Part shown: one piece after another, positions 17,254 to 26,040 of the stretch
Layout of the letters: every line of letters starts with the position of its first letter
Numbering within the stretch: the stretch's first letter is position 1
Source of the DNA: Rickettsia endosymbiont of Cardiosporidium cionae
Lineage (GTDB): Bacteria > Pseudomonadota > Alphaproteobacteria > Rickettsiales > Rickettsiaceae
DNA length: 64,000 nucleotides
Assembly: GCF_015476335.1 (NCBI RefSeq)
Contig: NZ_JADAQY010000003.1
Span: forward strand, 64,062-128,061
Reading direction: 5' to 3'
Made by a program: the position numbers and the translations under genes
The notes under the pieces: model-generated
Database searches by the model: none
Told to the model about the DNA's origin: nothing
What the model saw: the letters and a program-made list of their open reading frames with translations, nothing else

Positions 17254-18537
17254 ATGACAGAATTCTATTCTAGCAAACAGCCCTTAAGAGGTATGTATGA
17301 TTTACTACCTGAAGAGTATACAATTCACGATTATATAATAAAAGAATCACTGTCTATTGCAAATGTGTACAATTACCAGCAGATCAGTACACCCATACTA
17401 GAATATACAGCAGTATTTGATAGAACCTTAGGTATTACTTCAGACGTGGTGAGCAAAGAAATATATAATTTTAAAGATAAGAATAGTAAAAATATATGCC
17501 TCAGACCTGAATTCACTGCAGGTATTGTGAGATCGATTATTAGTAATAAATTATTACAAAAAATTCCTATTAGATATTTTACCACAGGGCCAATATTCAG
17601 ATATGATAGACCACAAGCAGGTAGGAACAGGCAATTTCATCAAATAAATTTTGAACATATAGGATATAATAATTTATATTTCGATGCAGAGCTCATAAAA
17701 TTAGCTTCAAATATATTGAATAAACTTAATATATTGTGTGATACTAGCCTGGAAATTAATTCTTTAGGATTCAACGGAGCCAGAGACAAATATAAGATAA
17801 TTCTAGAAGAATATTTTATGAAATATTACTTTGATTTATCTGCGTATAGCCAAAATAAAATTAAAAAAAATCCTATCAGGATATTAGATTCTAAAAATCC
17901 ACAAGATGAAGAAATAATAGCAAATGCTCCAACTATTGAAAAATGCTATGACCAAGAAGAAATAGTTTATTTTGAACAAATCAAAAAATATTTAGATTTA
18001 TTAGATGTTAACTATAAGGTGAATCCATATCTTGTAAGGGGGCTTGACTATTATTCACATGTTATTTTTGAGTTTATAACAACAAAACTAGGAACGCAAA
18101 ATACTATTATAGCAGGTGGAAGATATGACAAATTAATAGAAATTATGGGATATAAATCTATACCCTCCATAGGGTTCGCAGGAGGGGTAGAAAGAATAGC
18201 TATGATACTCAATGAAAATAGCTTAAATACCACTACTAAAGATACTTGCCCTATAGCATACCTGATATGTATTGAAAATGAAGCGTTTGATCATACGATA
18301 CTTTTGCTAGAAATGTTAAGATCTAAAAACATTAGAGCATTAATAGGTACAAAGTCACATATCAATGATAATCTTAGTGAAGCTTATAAAAAGAAATGTA
18401 AATATGCTATATTTGTAGGAGAAAATGAAAAAAACACCAATAGTTATTCGTTAAGGATATTAAGCAATAATCAACAAAAAAATGTTCAATATCAAGAGTT
18501 GATATCAATAATTAGCAGTCATTGTGAACAGGGTTAG
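17254..18537 (+). CDS. hisS: Histidyl-tRNA synthetase
   Basis: This 427-residue class II synthetase charges tRNA-His. It shows RGMYDLLPEE at the N-terminus and LRPEFTAGIVRSI. Motif 2 contains FRYDRPQAGRNRQFHQINFE. The HisRS-specific block VRGLDYYSHVIFEF is followed by AGGRYDKLIE, and motif 3 is GFAGGVERIAMIL. The C-terminal anticodon-binding domain runs from about residue 330 and contains CKYAIFVGENE. The intact catalytic motifs and C-terminal domain argue against HisZ. The gene ends inside the 3' end of rpe on the opposite strand, with a 26-bp overlap. Confidence 0.97.
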   Translation: MTEFYSSKQPLRGMYDLLPEEYTIHDYIIKESLSIANVYNYQQISTPILEYTAVFDRTLGITSDVVSKEIYNFKDKNSKNICLRPEFTAGIVRSIISNKLLQKIPIRYFTTGPIFRYDRPQAGRNRQFHQINFEHIGYNNLYFDAELIKLASNILNKLNILCDTSLEINSLGFNGARDKYKIILEEYFMKYYFDLSAYSQNKIKKNPIRILDSKNPQDEEIIANAPTIEKCYDQEEIVYFEQIKKYLDLLDVNYKVNPYLVRGLDYYSHVIFEFITTKLGTQNTIIAGGRYDKLIEIMGYKSIPSIGFAGGVERIAMILNENSLNTTTKDTCPIAYLICIENEAFDHTILLLEMLRSKNIRALIGTKSHINDNLSEAYKKKCKYAIFVGENEKNTNSYSLRILSNNQQKNVQYQELISIISSHCEQG

Positions 18538-19192
18538 CAGATTGCTTTAATCTAGTAATCCTTTCTTTATAATTTCCTCCAAATATATAACTAGCAGATA
18601 CTAAAATATTAGCACCATGCTGAACTGCAATTGGAGCATTGAAATTATTTATACCTCCATCTACCGAAAACTGTATTTTCGGAATATTTTGAATATTACC
18701 TTTAATTTTTTGCATTAGTTGTTTCATTCTGAACAAATTATCTACTATAAAATTCTGCCCTGCAAATCCTGGTTGTACAGTCATGAATAAACAAATATCA
18801 ATTTTATCTATTAAATCATAAATTATACCCAGATCTGTACCACTAGTGATAGCTACTCCAAATTTAATTTTATGAATTTTCACTTGTTGTATAACATCTA
18901 TTAGTGCTACTGACAACGCCTCCGGATGTATTGTAATGATATCCGCACCGGCACTCACATAATCTTCTATATAATTTTCCGGATTAGTAATCATAAGATG
19001 TACGTCAAATTCGAGCTTGGTGTATCTTCTTATAGATTTTATTATCTGTGGACCAAAAGTCAAATTCGGTACAAAATGCCCATCCATTACATCTATATGA
19101 ATCATATCAGTACCAGATAATTCTAATAATCTTATCTCCTTCTCTAAGTTAGCTAAATCAGCTGAGAGTATAGAACTAGATATCTTAACCAT
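18512..19192 (-). CDS. rpe: Ribulose-phosphate 3-epimerase
   Basis: This 226-residue TIM-barrel enzyme interconverts ribulose 5-phosphate and xylulose 5-phosphate. The metal-binding and catalytic residues are visible: SSSILSAD at the N-terminus, H32 and D34 in HIDVMDG, H65 in DVHLM, MTVQPGFAGQ near residue 138, and the second catalytic Asp in SVDGGIN near 175. Length is typical. It is convergent with hisS and overlaps it by 26 bp. No other pentose-phosphate enzyme is in the window, so its metabolic partners must lie elsewhere. Confidence 0.95.
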   Translation of the reverse strand: MVKISSSILSADLANLEKEIRLLELSGTDMIHIDVMDGHFVPNLTFGPQIIKSIRRYTKLEFDVHLMITNPENYIEDYVSAGADIITIHPEALSVALIDVIQQVKIHKIKFGVAITSGTDLGIIYDLIDKIDICLFMTVQPGFAGQNFIVDNLFRMKQLMQKIKGNIQNIPKIQFSVDGGINNFNAPIAVQHGANILVSASYIFGGNYKERITRLKQSANPVHNDC

Positions 19193-19232
19193 ATTGAACT
19201 CAGAATATTGAACTAATTATATTTAAGTAAAA

Positions 19233-19261
19233 TTGACAAAAATACATATTTACAATATAAA
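19233..19261 (+). promoter_or_regulatory. Candidate sigma-70 promoter for the mrpE-mrpF-ubiH run
   Basis: A perfect TTGACA (19233-19238) and TATAAA (19256-19261) are separated by 17 bp. RNA would start near 19268 and leave a leader of about 108 nt before mrpE. It is among the best promoter matches in the window. Confidence 0.55.
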
Positions 19262-19376
19262 AAACTATAAATGATAAAAATTTCATATTAATAATTAATA
19301 CTAGCATAAAGAATAGCTGTATTATATGATATAAGATCACGGATAGATATCATTTAAAACCAGCAATTAAGCAGTT

Positions 19377-19862
19377 ATGGCAATCAAGATAGCATCAGCA
19401 ATCAGTTTTGTAATAATTCTATCGGAATTAATGGGATACTCAAAGGGTATGTTTCAATGGACAATAATATTGATAGCGTCTGCCATTACTTATGCTATAA
19501 GCAATTATTTTAAAATATTGCCCAAATTCAACTACTTTAATTACAGATCTATATTATATATATTATGGTTACTAAAGGAAATATACTCATCTGCACTTTA
19601 TGTAGTGAGATTAGCATGGAGAAAAAATATTCAAATAACCCCTCAAATCATTGAAATAGATGCAATAAAAGATTGTGAAGTAGGTACAGTGATTTATGCA
19701 AATTCAATTACGTTAACTCCTGGCACTATAACCTTAAATACAACAGATGATATGATCACGGTACATGCTCTGGATTCAACACTAGCAGTAGATCTATTGA
19801 AAGGAGATATGAAACAACGAATAAATAAAATAATTAATACAGTACCTACTATACCAAATTAA
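19377..19862 (+). CDS. mrpE: Mrp-type Na+/H+ antiporter subunit E
   Basis: This 161-residue membrane protein matches the MrpE/MnhE family of multisubunit cation/proton antiporters. Two or three hydrophobic segments fill the first 75 residues. The conserved C-terminal soluble part has VGTVIYANSITLTPGTITLN around 101-120 and ITVHALDS near 128-135, both MnhE hallmarks. mrpF follows 24 bp later. Subunits A-D and G are not in the window; in Rickettsia-like genomes the Mrp genes can be dispersed. The complex would export Na+ using the proton gradient at the inner membrane. Confidence 0.9.
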   Translation: MAIKIASAISFVIILSELMGYSKGMFQWTIILIASAITYAISNYFKILPKFNYFNYRSILYILWLLKEIYSSALYVVRLAWRKNIQITPQIIEIDAIKDCEVGTVIYANSITLTPGTITLNTTDDMITVHALDSTLAVDLLKGDMKQRINKIINTVPTIPN

Positions 19863-19886
19863 ATCTATCGGAATCAGGTAAAACTT

Positions 19887-20138
19887 ATGATAACAATATG
19901 TTTAGTAATATCTGTGTTATGCTCTGTAATATTATTTTTTAAATCATTGTTTAGTAAAAATATTTTTAGCAAAATTGTATTCTTGAATGTAGGCAGTAAT
20001 CTAATATCTTTATCAATCTGCTTTTTAGGATCATTCAAAACGAATCAAAGCTACGTGGATATAGCATTAATTTATACACTATTATCAGGGATAACAGCCA
20101 TAGCATATGGTAAATATTTCTTATTAAATAAATCTTAA
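19887..20138 (+). CDS. mrpF: Mrp-type Na+/H+ antiporter subunit F
   Basis: This 83-residue protein has three hydrophobic segments, the layout of MrpF/MnhF. The region YVDIALIYTLLSGITAIAYG near the C-terminus fits the family's conserved DIAL.Y.LL..... pattern. It follows mrpE directly, as in complete mrp operons, and is followed 23 bp later by ubiH, so the three are probably cotranscribed. Small membrane proteins are hard to place alone; the context with mrpE makes the call firm. Confidence 0.88.
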   Translation: MITICLVISVLCSVILFFKSLFSKNIFSKIVFLNVGSNLISLSICFLGSFKTNQSYVDIALIYTLLSGITAIAYGKYFLLNKS

Positions 20139-20161
20139 AAATCTGTTAAATATTTTGTGAT

Positions 20162-21328
20162 ATGAGCATCAAAAAACAAATTACAGTATTAGGATGTGGT
20201 ATATCCGGTATGATAACTGCTATATATTTAGCAGAAAAAGGATTTAAAGTAATAATATTAGAGTCACAACCATATATTAAAAATTATTTGCAAGAAGATA
20301 TCAGATCTCTTGCTATAACAAATTATAGTAAAGAGCTGTTTGAAGAAATTGGTATCTGGGGCGAGCTAACAATAAATGCTAGAGGTATTAAAAATGTCTA
20401 TGTAGTTGATAATAAAGCTGATGAAATAATAAATTTCAATGATAATAATAAAGAATTTATAGGGTATATAATAGAATCCAAAAATCTGAGGAATACACTA
20501 CTAAATCATATACAGAACAATATTATTGATATACAAATCATATACGATACACAATATAAATGCATCAGCAATGATATCAAAGGAAATGTAATCAGCATCA
20601 GTTCAGAGAGTGGTCATTATGATCTAATCAGGTCTGACCTTACAATATTGTGCGATAGCAAAGAATCTAAAATAAATAAACAGTATTTCTCTCCTATGTT
20701 AGATGAAAGTTATCACCAAACAGCTATAACATTTGTTGTAGAACACGATATAGCTCATGAGGGCGATGCAATAGAACATTTTTTGCCTTCAGGGCCGTTT
20801 GCAATATTACCATTAGTATCAGATCACCTATCTTCAGTAGTGTGGAGTTTAAAGGAAGAGTACGCAAAATGCTTAATGTTACTAGAAAAACATGAAATAG
20901 AATATATTGTACAGAAAAATTTTGGATCTTTTTTAGGGAATATAAAAATTACTACCAATATACAAGAGTTTCCTCTAAAAAAATACTTAAGTAAGACTTA
21001 TTACAACAAAAGCTTAATACTAGTGGGGGATTCGGCTCATACAATTCATCCACTTGCAGGGCAGGGTTTGAATCAGGGAATAAAAGATATAAAATTATTA
21101 GGTGATATAATTAATAATCAAGATATAAATACTGAAACACTGGAATTATATCAAAAATATCGCATGCAGGATAATCTTGATTTATTTTATTTAACAGACA
21201 GTCTAAATAAGATATTTACTAATAATTCTGTGATATTACATAAGTTAAGACAATTAGGATTCAAAATAATTAACACTTCACCAAATATTAAATCACTAAT
21301 AACAAGATACGCAATGGGTTATAGATAA
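20162..21328 (+). CDS. ubiH: UbiH/UbiF/COQ6-family FAD monooxygenase (ubiquinone ring hydroxylase)
   Basis: This 388-residue flavoprotein belongs to the aromatic-ring hydroxylases of ubiquinone synthesis. The N-terminal dinucleotide motif GCGISG is at about residues 12-17. The second FAD motif GDSAHTIHPLAGQGLNQG lies around 294-311 and is diagnostic for the family. Which ring carbon it hydroxylates (UbiH, UbiF, UbiI or UbiL) cannot be told from sequence alone, so the symbol is a family label. It follows mrpF by 23 bp. Other ubiquinone genes in the window are ubiB and ubiE near 61.7-63.9 kb. Confidence 0.87.
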   Translation: MSIKKQITVLGCGISGMITAIYLAEKGFKVIILESQPYIKNYLQEDIRSLAITNYSKELFEEIGIWGELTINARGIKNVYVVDNKADEIINFNDNNKEFIGYIIESKNLRNTLLNHIQNNIIDIQIIYDTQYKCISNDIKGNVISISSESGHYDLIRSDLTILCDSKESKINKQYFSPMLDESYHQTAITFVVEHDIAHEGDAIEHFLPSGPFAILPLVSDHLSSVVWSLKEEYAKCLMLLEKHEIEYIVQKNFGSFLGNIKITTNIQEFPLKKYLSKTYYNKSLILVGDSAHTIHPLAGQGLNQGIKDIKLLGDIINNQDINTETLELYQKYRMQDNLDLFYLTDSLNKIFTNNSVILHKLRQLGFKIINTSPNIKSLITRYAMGYR

Positions 21329-21428
21329 CAAGATACCTAAGATATAAAAACCATCTATTACAATATAATTATAATATTGAATTCTGCTATGATATAGAGT
21401 AATATCCCCTAGATTCTTGTCATAATGA

Positions 21429-21995
21429 ATGGTTCAGTTACAAAATAAAATTAGTAAAGATATTATGTATAAATTAGTTGTAATTTTTCTGATCAGTATT
21501 TTCAGTAACAGTTACTGTTGTATAGCATCAGCTAATCAAAACATGCTTGAAGATCAGCAACACAAAAATGATAATATAAGTTACAAGAAAAGCGAAAATA
21601 CAACTCAACAAAGTCAATTGCTAGATATCTCATTATTGAAAATCACTGATATCTGGGGTAGAATTACTATACCACCTAATAATAATTCTGCTGTATATTT
21701 TAAAATACACAACCCTACTCAATTTGATTATACAATAGTGGATGCTACTTCTGAAAGTATATCACAAGATGTAGAACTGCATAAAAGTTTTGTAGATGAA
21801 AAGGGTATAAGTAGGATGGTCCATATGGATAAAATAATAATCCCTGCAAATTCTGATGTAGAGTTCACTCCAGGAGGATTACATGTGATGTTACTAAATG
21901 TTACTCGGGACTTAAAACCACAAGATACATTTGATATGTTACTATTTTTTGAAAATAATCCCAATCCGTTAAAAATAAAAGTCAATATTAGATAG
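21429..21995 (+). CDS. PCuAC-type periplasmic copper chaperone
   Basis: This 188-residue protein has an N-terminal signal sequence (hydrophobic core about residues 15-33) and a C-terminal PCuAC domain of cupredoxin-like fold, which delivers Cu(I) to the CuA site of cytochrome oxidase. Potential ligands are the His in VELHKS, the Met and His of RMVHMDK, and the His-x-Met in GGLHVMLLN, matching the family's H..M..H.M arrangement. An internal ATG at codon 13 (21465) would give a more usual signal peptide length. bioY begins 3 bp after its stop codon, so they are translationally close although functionally unrelated. Confidence 0.87.
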   Translation: MVQLQNKISKDIMYKLVVIFLISIFSNSYCCIASANQNMLEDQQHKNDNISYKKSENTTQQSQLLDISLLKITDIWGRITIPPNNNSAVYFKIHNPTQFDYTIVDATSESISQDVELHKSFVDEKGISRMVHMDKIIIPANSDVEFTPGGLHVMLLNVTRDLKPQDTFDMLLFFENNPNPLKIKVNIR

Positions 21996-21998
21996 TAT

Positions 21999-22556
21999 AT
22001 GATCAATAAACCTACAAAATATCTAATAAAAAATACTACTCAAATACTACAAAGCCTTTCAGGCACAATATTGCTTGCAATTGCAGCCCAGTTAAGTATC
22101 AAGCTTTGGATAATACCAATAACTTTGCAAACAGTTGCACTAATCATTATCTCTTCACTTTATAATACAACTCAAGCAAGGTACAGTGTATTACTTTATA
22201 CATTTCTAGGAGCTATTGGATTCCCTGTATTTACTAATTTTAATGGAGGTATAGGGGCATTATTCGGACCTACAGGAGGATATATATGGGGTTTTATAGC
22301 ATGTGTTTATTGCATTACATATCTAAGAAGTATTAGCGAGATAAATAGCCGTAGCCAATTTATAAAATATACTATTATAGGACTGAGTTTGTGCTATATT
22401 TGTGGTGTAATACAATTGTCGTTTTTTGTAGGATTCAAAAGTGCAGTTGAATTAGGTTTAACTAAATTCATTTTTTCAGGTATAATAAAAATTATAATAC
22501 TAGCTCTGATATTGCCTAGCTGTAGAAAATACATTACGAATAAGAAATCTACCTAA
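21999..22556 (+). CDS. bioY: BioY family biotin transporter (ECF S component)
   Basis: This 185-residue membrane protein has about six hydrophobic segments and the BioY signature FTNFNGGIGALFGPTGGYIWGF around residues 74-95. BioY binds biotin with high affinity and works alone or with an ECF energising module. No ecfA or ecfT and no biotin synthesis genes are in the window, so the organism probably imports biotin from its host. It follows the PCuAC gene after 3 bp and precedes pheS by 66 bp on the same strand. Confidence 0.93.
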   Translation: MINKPTKYLIKNTTQILQSLSGTILLAIAAQLSIKLWIIPITLQTVALIIISSLYNTTQARYSVLLYTFLGAIGFPVFTNFNGGIGALFGPTGGYIWGFIACVYCITYLRSISEINSRSQFIKYTIIGLSLCYICGVIQLSFFVGFKSAVELGLTKFIFSGIIKIIILALILPSCRKYITNKKST

Positions 22557-22622
22557 ATGAAAGACCCAATGGCTATTGTTAAATAGCTGATACCTAGATT
22601 CATTAAATTTACCAATATATGC

Positions 22623-23660
22623 ATGCAAATCATGAAATTAATTGAAAAGATACTTACTGAAGCTAAGGTTAATATTAAAAAGATCAAAAATCAGTCTGAC
22701 CTAGGTAAGTTAAAATCAGATTTATTAGGTAAAAATGGTCAATTAGCAGGTGAAATGAAGAAGCTATCTTCTATGGATGAGTTAGTACGTAAAACACAGG
22801 GCAAAAAATTAAATGATATTAAAATCGAAATAGAGAAATTGATACTAGAACGTAGAGAAATACTTGAACGAGAAAAATTGTCTGAAACATTATCGAAACA
22901 AAAATTAGATTTAACAATACCAGAAAAAGAATATAACATAGGTAATCTACACCCCCTGACTAAAACCATGGAAGAAGTATCAGTTTTTTTTCAGCAAAAT
23001 GGTTTTGTATTAAAAGATGGACCAAATATAGAAAATAACTGGTACAATTTTTCTGCGCTTAATATGTCAGATACTCACCCTGCTCGCCAAACTCATGATA
23101 GCTTTTATTTAAATACATCTGATATTAATAGTGACAAGGCAAAACTTTTAAGGACACATACCTCACCTGTACAAATACGCACCATGGAACAATCTGATCC
23201 ACCATATAGATTTATCTCAATAGGCAAGACTTATAGGGCAGACTCAGATAAAACCCATACTCCTATGTTTCATCAAATAGAAGGAGTAGTAGTTGACTCT
23301 AACATTAATATGGGACATCTAAAAAATCTGATGTTAGAATTCATTAAATACTTCTTTAATAAGAATGATATTGATATCAGATTGAGACCTAGTTTTTTTC
23401 CATTTACAGAACCATCTGCAGAAATTGATATTAAAATCAACAAATCTGAAGAATGGTTAGAAATTTTAGGTTGCGGTATGATACATACTACTGTATTAAA
23501 AAATGTTAATGTTAACCCTTTGCAATACAGAGGTTTTGCCTTTGGTATGGGATTAGAACGCATAACAATGATCAAATATAATATAGATGATTTACGCGAA
23601 TTCTTTAATGGTGATATAAGATGGATAAAACATTATGGTGTATCTCCATTCCAAATTTAG
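22623..23660 (+). CDS. pheS: Phenylalanyl-tRNA synthetase alpha subunit
   Basis: This 345-residue protein is the catalytic alpha chain of the heterotetrameric PheRS. A coiled-coil N-terminus (about 1-95) precedes the class II core. Visible are THPARQTHDSFYL, LRTHTSPVQIRTME (motif 2 region), FHQIEGVVVD, PSFFPFTEPSAEIDI, and GFAFGMGLERITMI (motif 3). A second ATG three codons downstream is possible. In most bacteria pheT lies directly after pheS; here trcR follows instead and no pheT is present in the window. Confidence 0.96.
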   Translation: MQIMKLIEKILTEAKVNIKKIKNQSDLGKLKSDLLGKNGQLAGEMKKLSSMDELVRKTQGKKLNDIKIEIEKLILERREILEREKLSETLSKQKLDLTIPEKEYNIGNLHPLTKTMEEVSVFFQQNGFVLKDGPNIENNWYNFSALNMSDTHPARQTHDSFYLNTSDINSDKAKLLRTHTSPVQIRTMEQSDPPYRFISIGKTYRADSDKTHTPMFHQIEGVVVDSNINMGHLKNLMLEFIKYFFNKNDIDIRLRPSFFPFTEPSAEIDIKINKSEEWLEILGCGMIHTTVLKNVNVNPLQYRGFAFGMGLERITMIKYNIDDLREFFNGDIRWIKHYGVSPFQI

Positions 23661-23662
23661 GG

Positions 23663-23702
23663 ACAAAATATTGTTGAATAATCAACTAGCTAATAATTTT
23701 GT
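23663..23702 (+). terminator. Nested hairpin after pheS
   Basis: Directly after the pheS stop codon acaaaat (23663-23669) can pair with attttgt (23696-23702), enclosing a perfect gttga/tcaac stem (23673-23677 with 23682-23686) with a 4-nt loop. It could stop or stabilise the pheS transcript, but there is no clear U-tract after it. Confidence 0.35.
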
Positions 23703-23776
23703 ATCACACTACTATTGAATAATTTGGTGTAATATATTATTATTGAATTGAAATAAAATAAATATTTTAGTGTAAT

Positions 23777-24358
23777 ATGATAAATGAACGTTTTCCGTTA
23801 ATGCCTAAGGCCACAGCGATGTGGATGTTAGAAAACACCGGCCTTAGTTTTAAACAAATTGCAAATTTTTGTAAAATGCATGAATTAGAAATTAGATCTA
23901 TGGCAGATGGGGAGCTATACTCCGGTATCGTGGGGATTAACCCTATTGAATTAGGGCAATTAACAGAAGAAGAAATAAACAAATGCACTAAAGACCCTAG
24001 TAGGGAGCTACAGCATAAAGAAAATGAATATTTTGACAAAACATCTAAAGCACAAGGTAGAAAATATAGATATACTCCTGTAGCAAGAAGACAAGATAAA
24101 CCAGATGCCATTTACTGGCTAATAAAAAATCTTCTGGAAATTACAGATGTAGAGATAGTAAAATTGATAGGTACAACTAAAAATATGATTATGTCTATTA
24201 GAAAGAATGAACATTGGAATATACAAAATATTCGTGCTCGCGATCCAGTAATATTAGGTTTGTGTACTCAATCTGAGCTGGATAAACTAATAAATAAAGA
24301 CGCTGCTATTTCAAAAAAATTAGACATTGAACAAAAAAATAAACCAAGTAACAACTAA
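23777..24358 (+). CDS. trcR: DUF1013 / TrcR-type alphaproteobacterial transcriptional regulator
   Basis: This 193-residue protein matches the DUF1013 family, now named after the cell-cycle regulator TrcR and restricted essentially to alphaproteobacteria. The start LMPKATAMWMLENTGLSFKQIA (residues 8-29) contains a helix-turn-helix-like segment, followed by GIVGINPIELGQLTEEEI around 55-72. A second conserved part, RQDKPDAIYWLIKN and a repeat-like AIYWLIKNLLEITDVEIVKLIGTTKN, forms a second helix-turn-helix-like unit at about 114-145. The C-terminal tail is charged. It stands 116 bp after pheS. Family call is firm; target genes here are unknown. Confidence 0.9.
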   Translation: MINERFPLMPKATAMWMLENTGLSFKQIANFCKMHELEIRSMADGELYSGIVGINPIELGQLTEEEINKCTKDPSRELQHKENEYFDKTSKAQGRKYRYTPVARRQDKPDAIYWLIKNLLEITDVEIVKLIGTTKNMIMSIRKNEHWNIQNIRARDPVILGLCTQSELDKLINKDAAISKKLDIEQKNKPSNN

Positions 24359-24476
24359 CTAATGGAAGCTTAGGTGTATACAGCCACTGTAGTAAAACCT
24401 CAGTTAATAGATTGATTTCAATATCTTTCTTACTGTATTACCGGTGTCTTTGATACATATCTCGCGTGCACTGGAG

Positions 24477-24938
24477 TTATTCTGTATTGATATTCATTTT
24501 ATTAAATCTGGAACATATCAATATATTACCTTCTACCCTGAGAATAAATAATTTATCACCAGGAATTGCAATACAATCTGGATCTATTAATTTAGCATTC
24601 ATCACAACCCCTGACCACTGAACTTCTCCTAATATTCCACATTTAATTGGGTTACCATATACTAGTACCTCCTTACCAATCATATCATCATACTTAGTTT
24701 TACGAGTTTGTTTTACTATTATTGGTAATAAAATAATTAACCAAACTAATGATAGAATAGAAAAAATAACTATTTGGTAAATATAACATATAGAAAAATA
24801 TTCAGATATAATTGCAATAGAAAGTGATCCAAATCCTAAAAACAACAACCCTACAGACTGTATAACAAAAAATTCTAAAATAATAAATATTACTCCAATA
24901 ATTAACCAAATTTTTGGACTCATACTCAATTCTAACAT
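24477..24938 (-). CDS. NfeD-like membrane protein
   Basis: This 153-residue protein has two closely spaced hydrophobic blocks (about 10-48 and 52-74) and a C-terminal OB-fold domain of NfeD type, recognisable in MIGKEVLVYGNPIKCGILGEVQWSGVVMNAK and a final RVEGNILIC strand. This is the short NfeD1b form. NfeD proteins usually work with an SPFH/stomatin partner encoded next door, but no such gene is adjacent here. It is convergent with trcR. Confidence 0.85.
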   Translation of the reverse strand: MLELSMSPKIWLIIGVIFIILEFFVIQSVGLLFLGFGSLSIAIISEYFSICYIYQIVIFSILSLVWLIILLPIIVKQTRKTKYDDMIGKEVLVYGNPIKCGILGEVQWSGVVMNAKLIDPDCIAIPGDKLFILRVEGNILICSRFNKMNINTE

Positions 24939-25348
24939 CTACAACCTTAAACTAAACCTTAAATTCTAAACTAATCAGTCTTATACAAAATTACTTGATA
25001 AAGCACTATCAAATATCTATAATAGCAGTCGTTGTTGCTATAAAGATTTTACCAATACAATATTGTGCTAATATCTTAATAACTATGAATATAACACTAT
25101 TCTAATATTAATACTATAATGAATTAGTAATTAAATCTGAATTAGTTAATCATACAACTATATCTTATCACATACTATAACAAATGATGGGACGTCGTGA
25201 TGTATTTATATAAAATTAGATACAACAAATCACAAAAATATGAATCAACGTTGAGCATCACGATATTATAGAATAGAAATGTCACAGGTAAATGTTATTG
25301 TTATAGAAATATCTAAAAAATTTTAACTATCCTATATAAATTAAATTT
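24939..25348. other. Divergent intergenic region with a long-spaced inverted repeat
   Basis: This 410-bp gap lies between divergent nfeD-like and BON genes. The only notable structure is a perfect 8-bp inverted repeat, tcgtgatg at 25195-25202 with catcacga at 25256-25263. The 53 bases between them are very AT-rich, except for a short tcaacgttga palindrome (25245-25254). No tRNA, ORF or known RNA was recognised. Confidence 0.5.
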
Positions 25349-25942
25349 ATGAAGATTATTGCTATAGTATGTACTTTAATTTTACCATTTTTATGTATAT
25401 CTTGCACTCCACTTATAATAGGGGGGGCAATAGCTACAGGAGTAGTAATGAAAAAAGATACTAGCTGCAAAGAATCAGTCGGCGATATATACATTGAATC
25501 CAAGATCAAAATGGCATTTATCCAAAATCGCTATACAAATTTATATTCAAAAATCAAAGTACAGGTATCCCGTGGAGTAGTGGTATGTATAGGTTCTGTA
25601 TCAAATAATGAAGAAATCGTAAAAGCACTGAAAATTATATGGAATATTAAAGGAGTAAAAAAAGTAATTAATGAACTACAAATTACTAAGTCTGGTAATA
25701 AACTAAAATTAGAGCAATATACTAAAGATAGTTTTGTCACATCACAAATTTTATCGAGAGCTATACTGAATAAAAAAATTTCAGTAGTAAATTACTCAAT
25801 AATTACTAATAACAGTATAGTATACATCATGGGTATTAAAAGATCTGAAGAAGAATTAAATGAATTACTTAGCATCGCTTCAAAAATATACTCTGTAAAA
25901 AAAGTGATAAATCATACACAAGACTTAAATCAAAGTAATTGA
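25349..25942 (+). CDS. BON-domain lipoprotein
   Basis: This 197-residue protein has a lipoprotein signal peptide ending in the lipobox LCISC (Cys at residue 19). Two BON domains follow. The first, about 47-112, has DIYIESKIKMAF, VSRGVVVCIGSV and IKGVKKVINELQI, the usual D..I...I...., V..G.V.L.G.V and ..V..V.N pattern. The second, about 125-190, is more diverged. BON proteins such as OsmY and DolP bind phospholipid membranes and guard envelope integrity. The dual-BON lipoprotein layout resembles DolP, but orthology is not proven by eye. Confidence 0.83.
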   Translation: MKIIAIVCTLILPFLCISCTPLIIGGAIATGVVMKKDTSCKESVGDIYIESKIKMAFIQNRYTNLYSKIKVQVSRGVVVCIGSVSNNEEIVKALKIIWNIKGVKKVINELQITKSGNKLKLEQYTKDSFVTSQILSRAILNKKISVVNYSIITNNSIVYIMGIKRSEEELNELLSIASKIYSVKKVINHTQDLNQSN

Positions 25943-26040
25943 CACTTTAACTATAGTAAAATATTAGTATAATGCGATAATAATGTAAAACCTTTATTTA
26001 GATCACATGCATAATATCAACTCAATATAATCAAAACAGA

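Noticed and set aside
17254-18537. HisZ (ATP phosphoribosyltransferase regulatory subunit) instead of HisRS.
   Set aside because: All catalytic HisRS motifs and a full C-terminal anticodon-binding domain are present.
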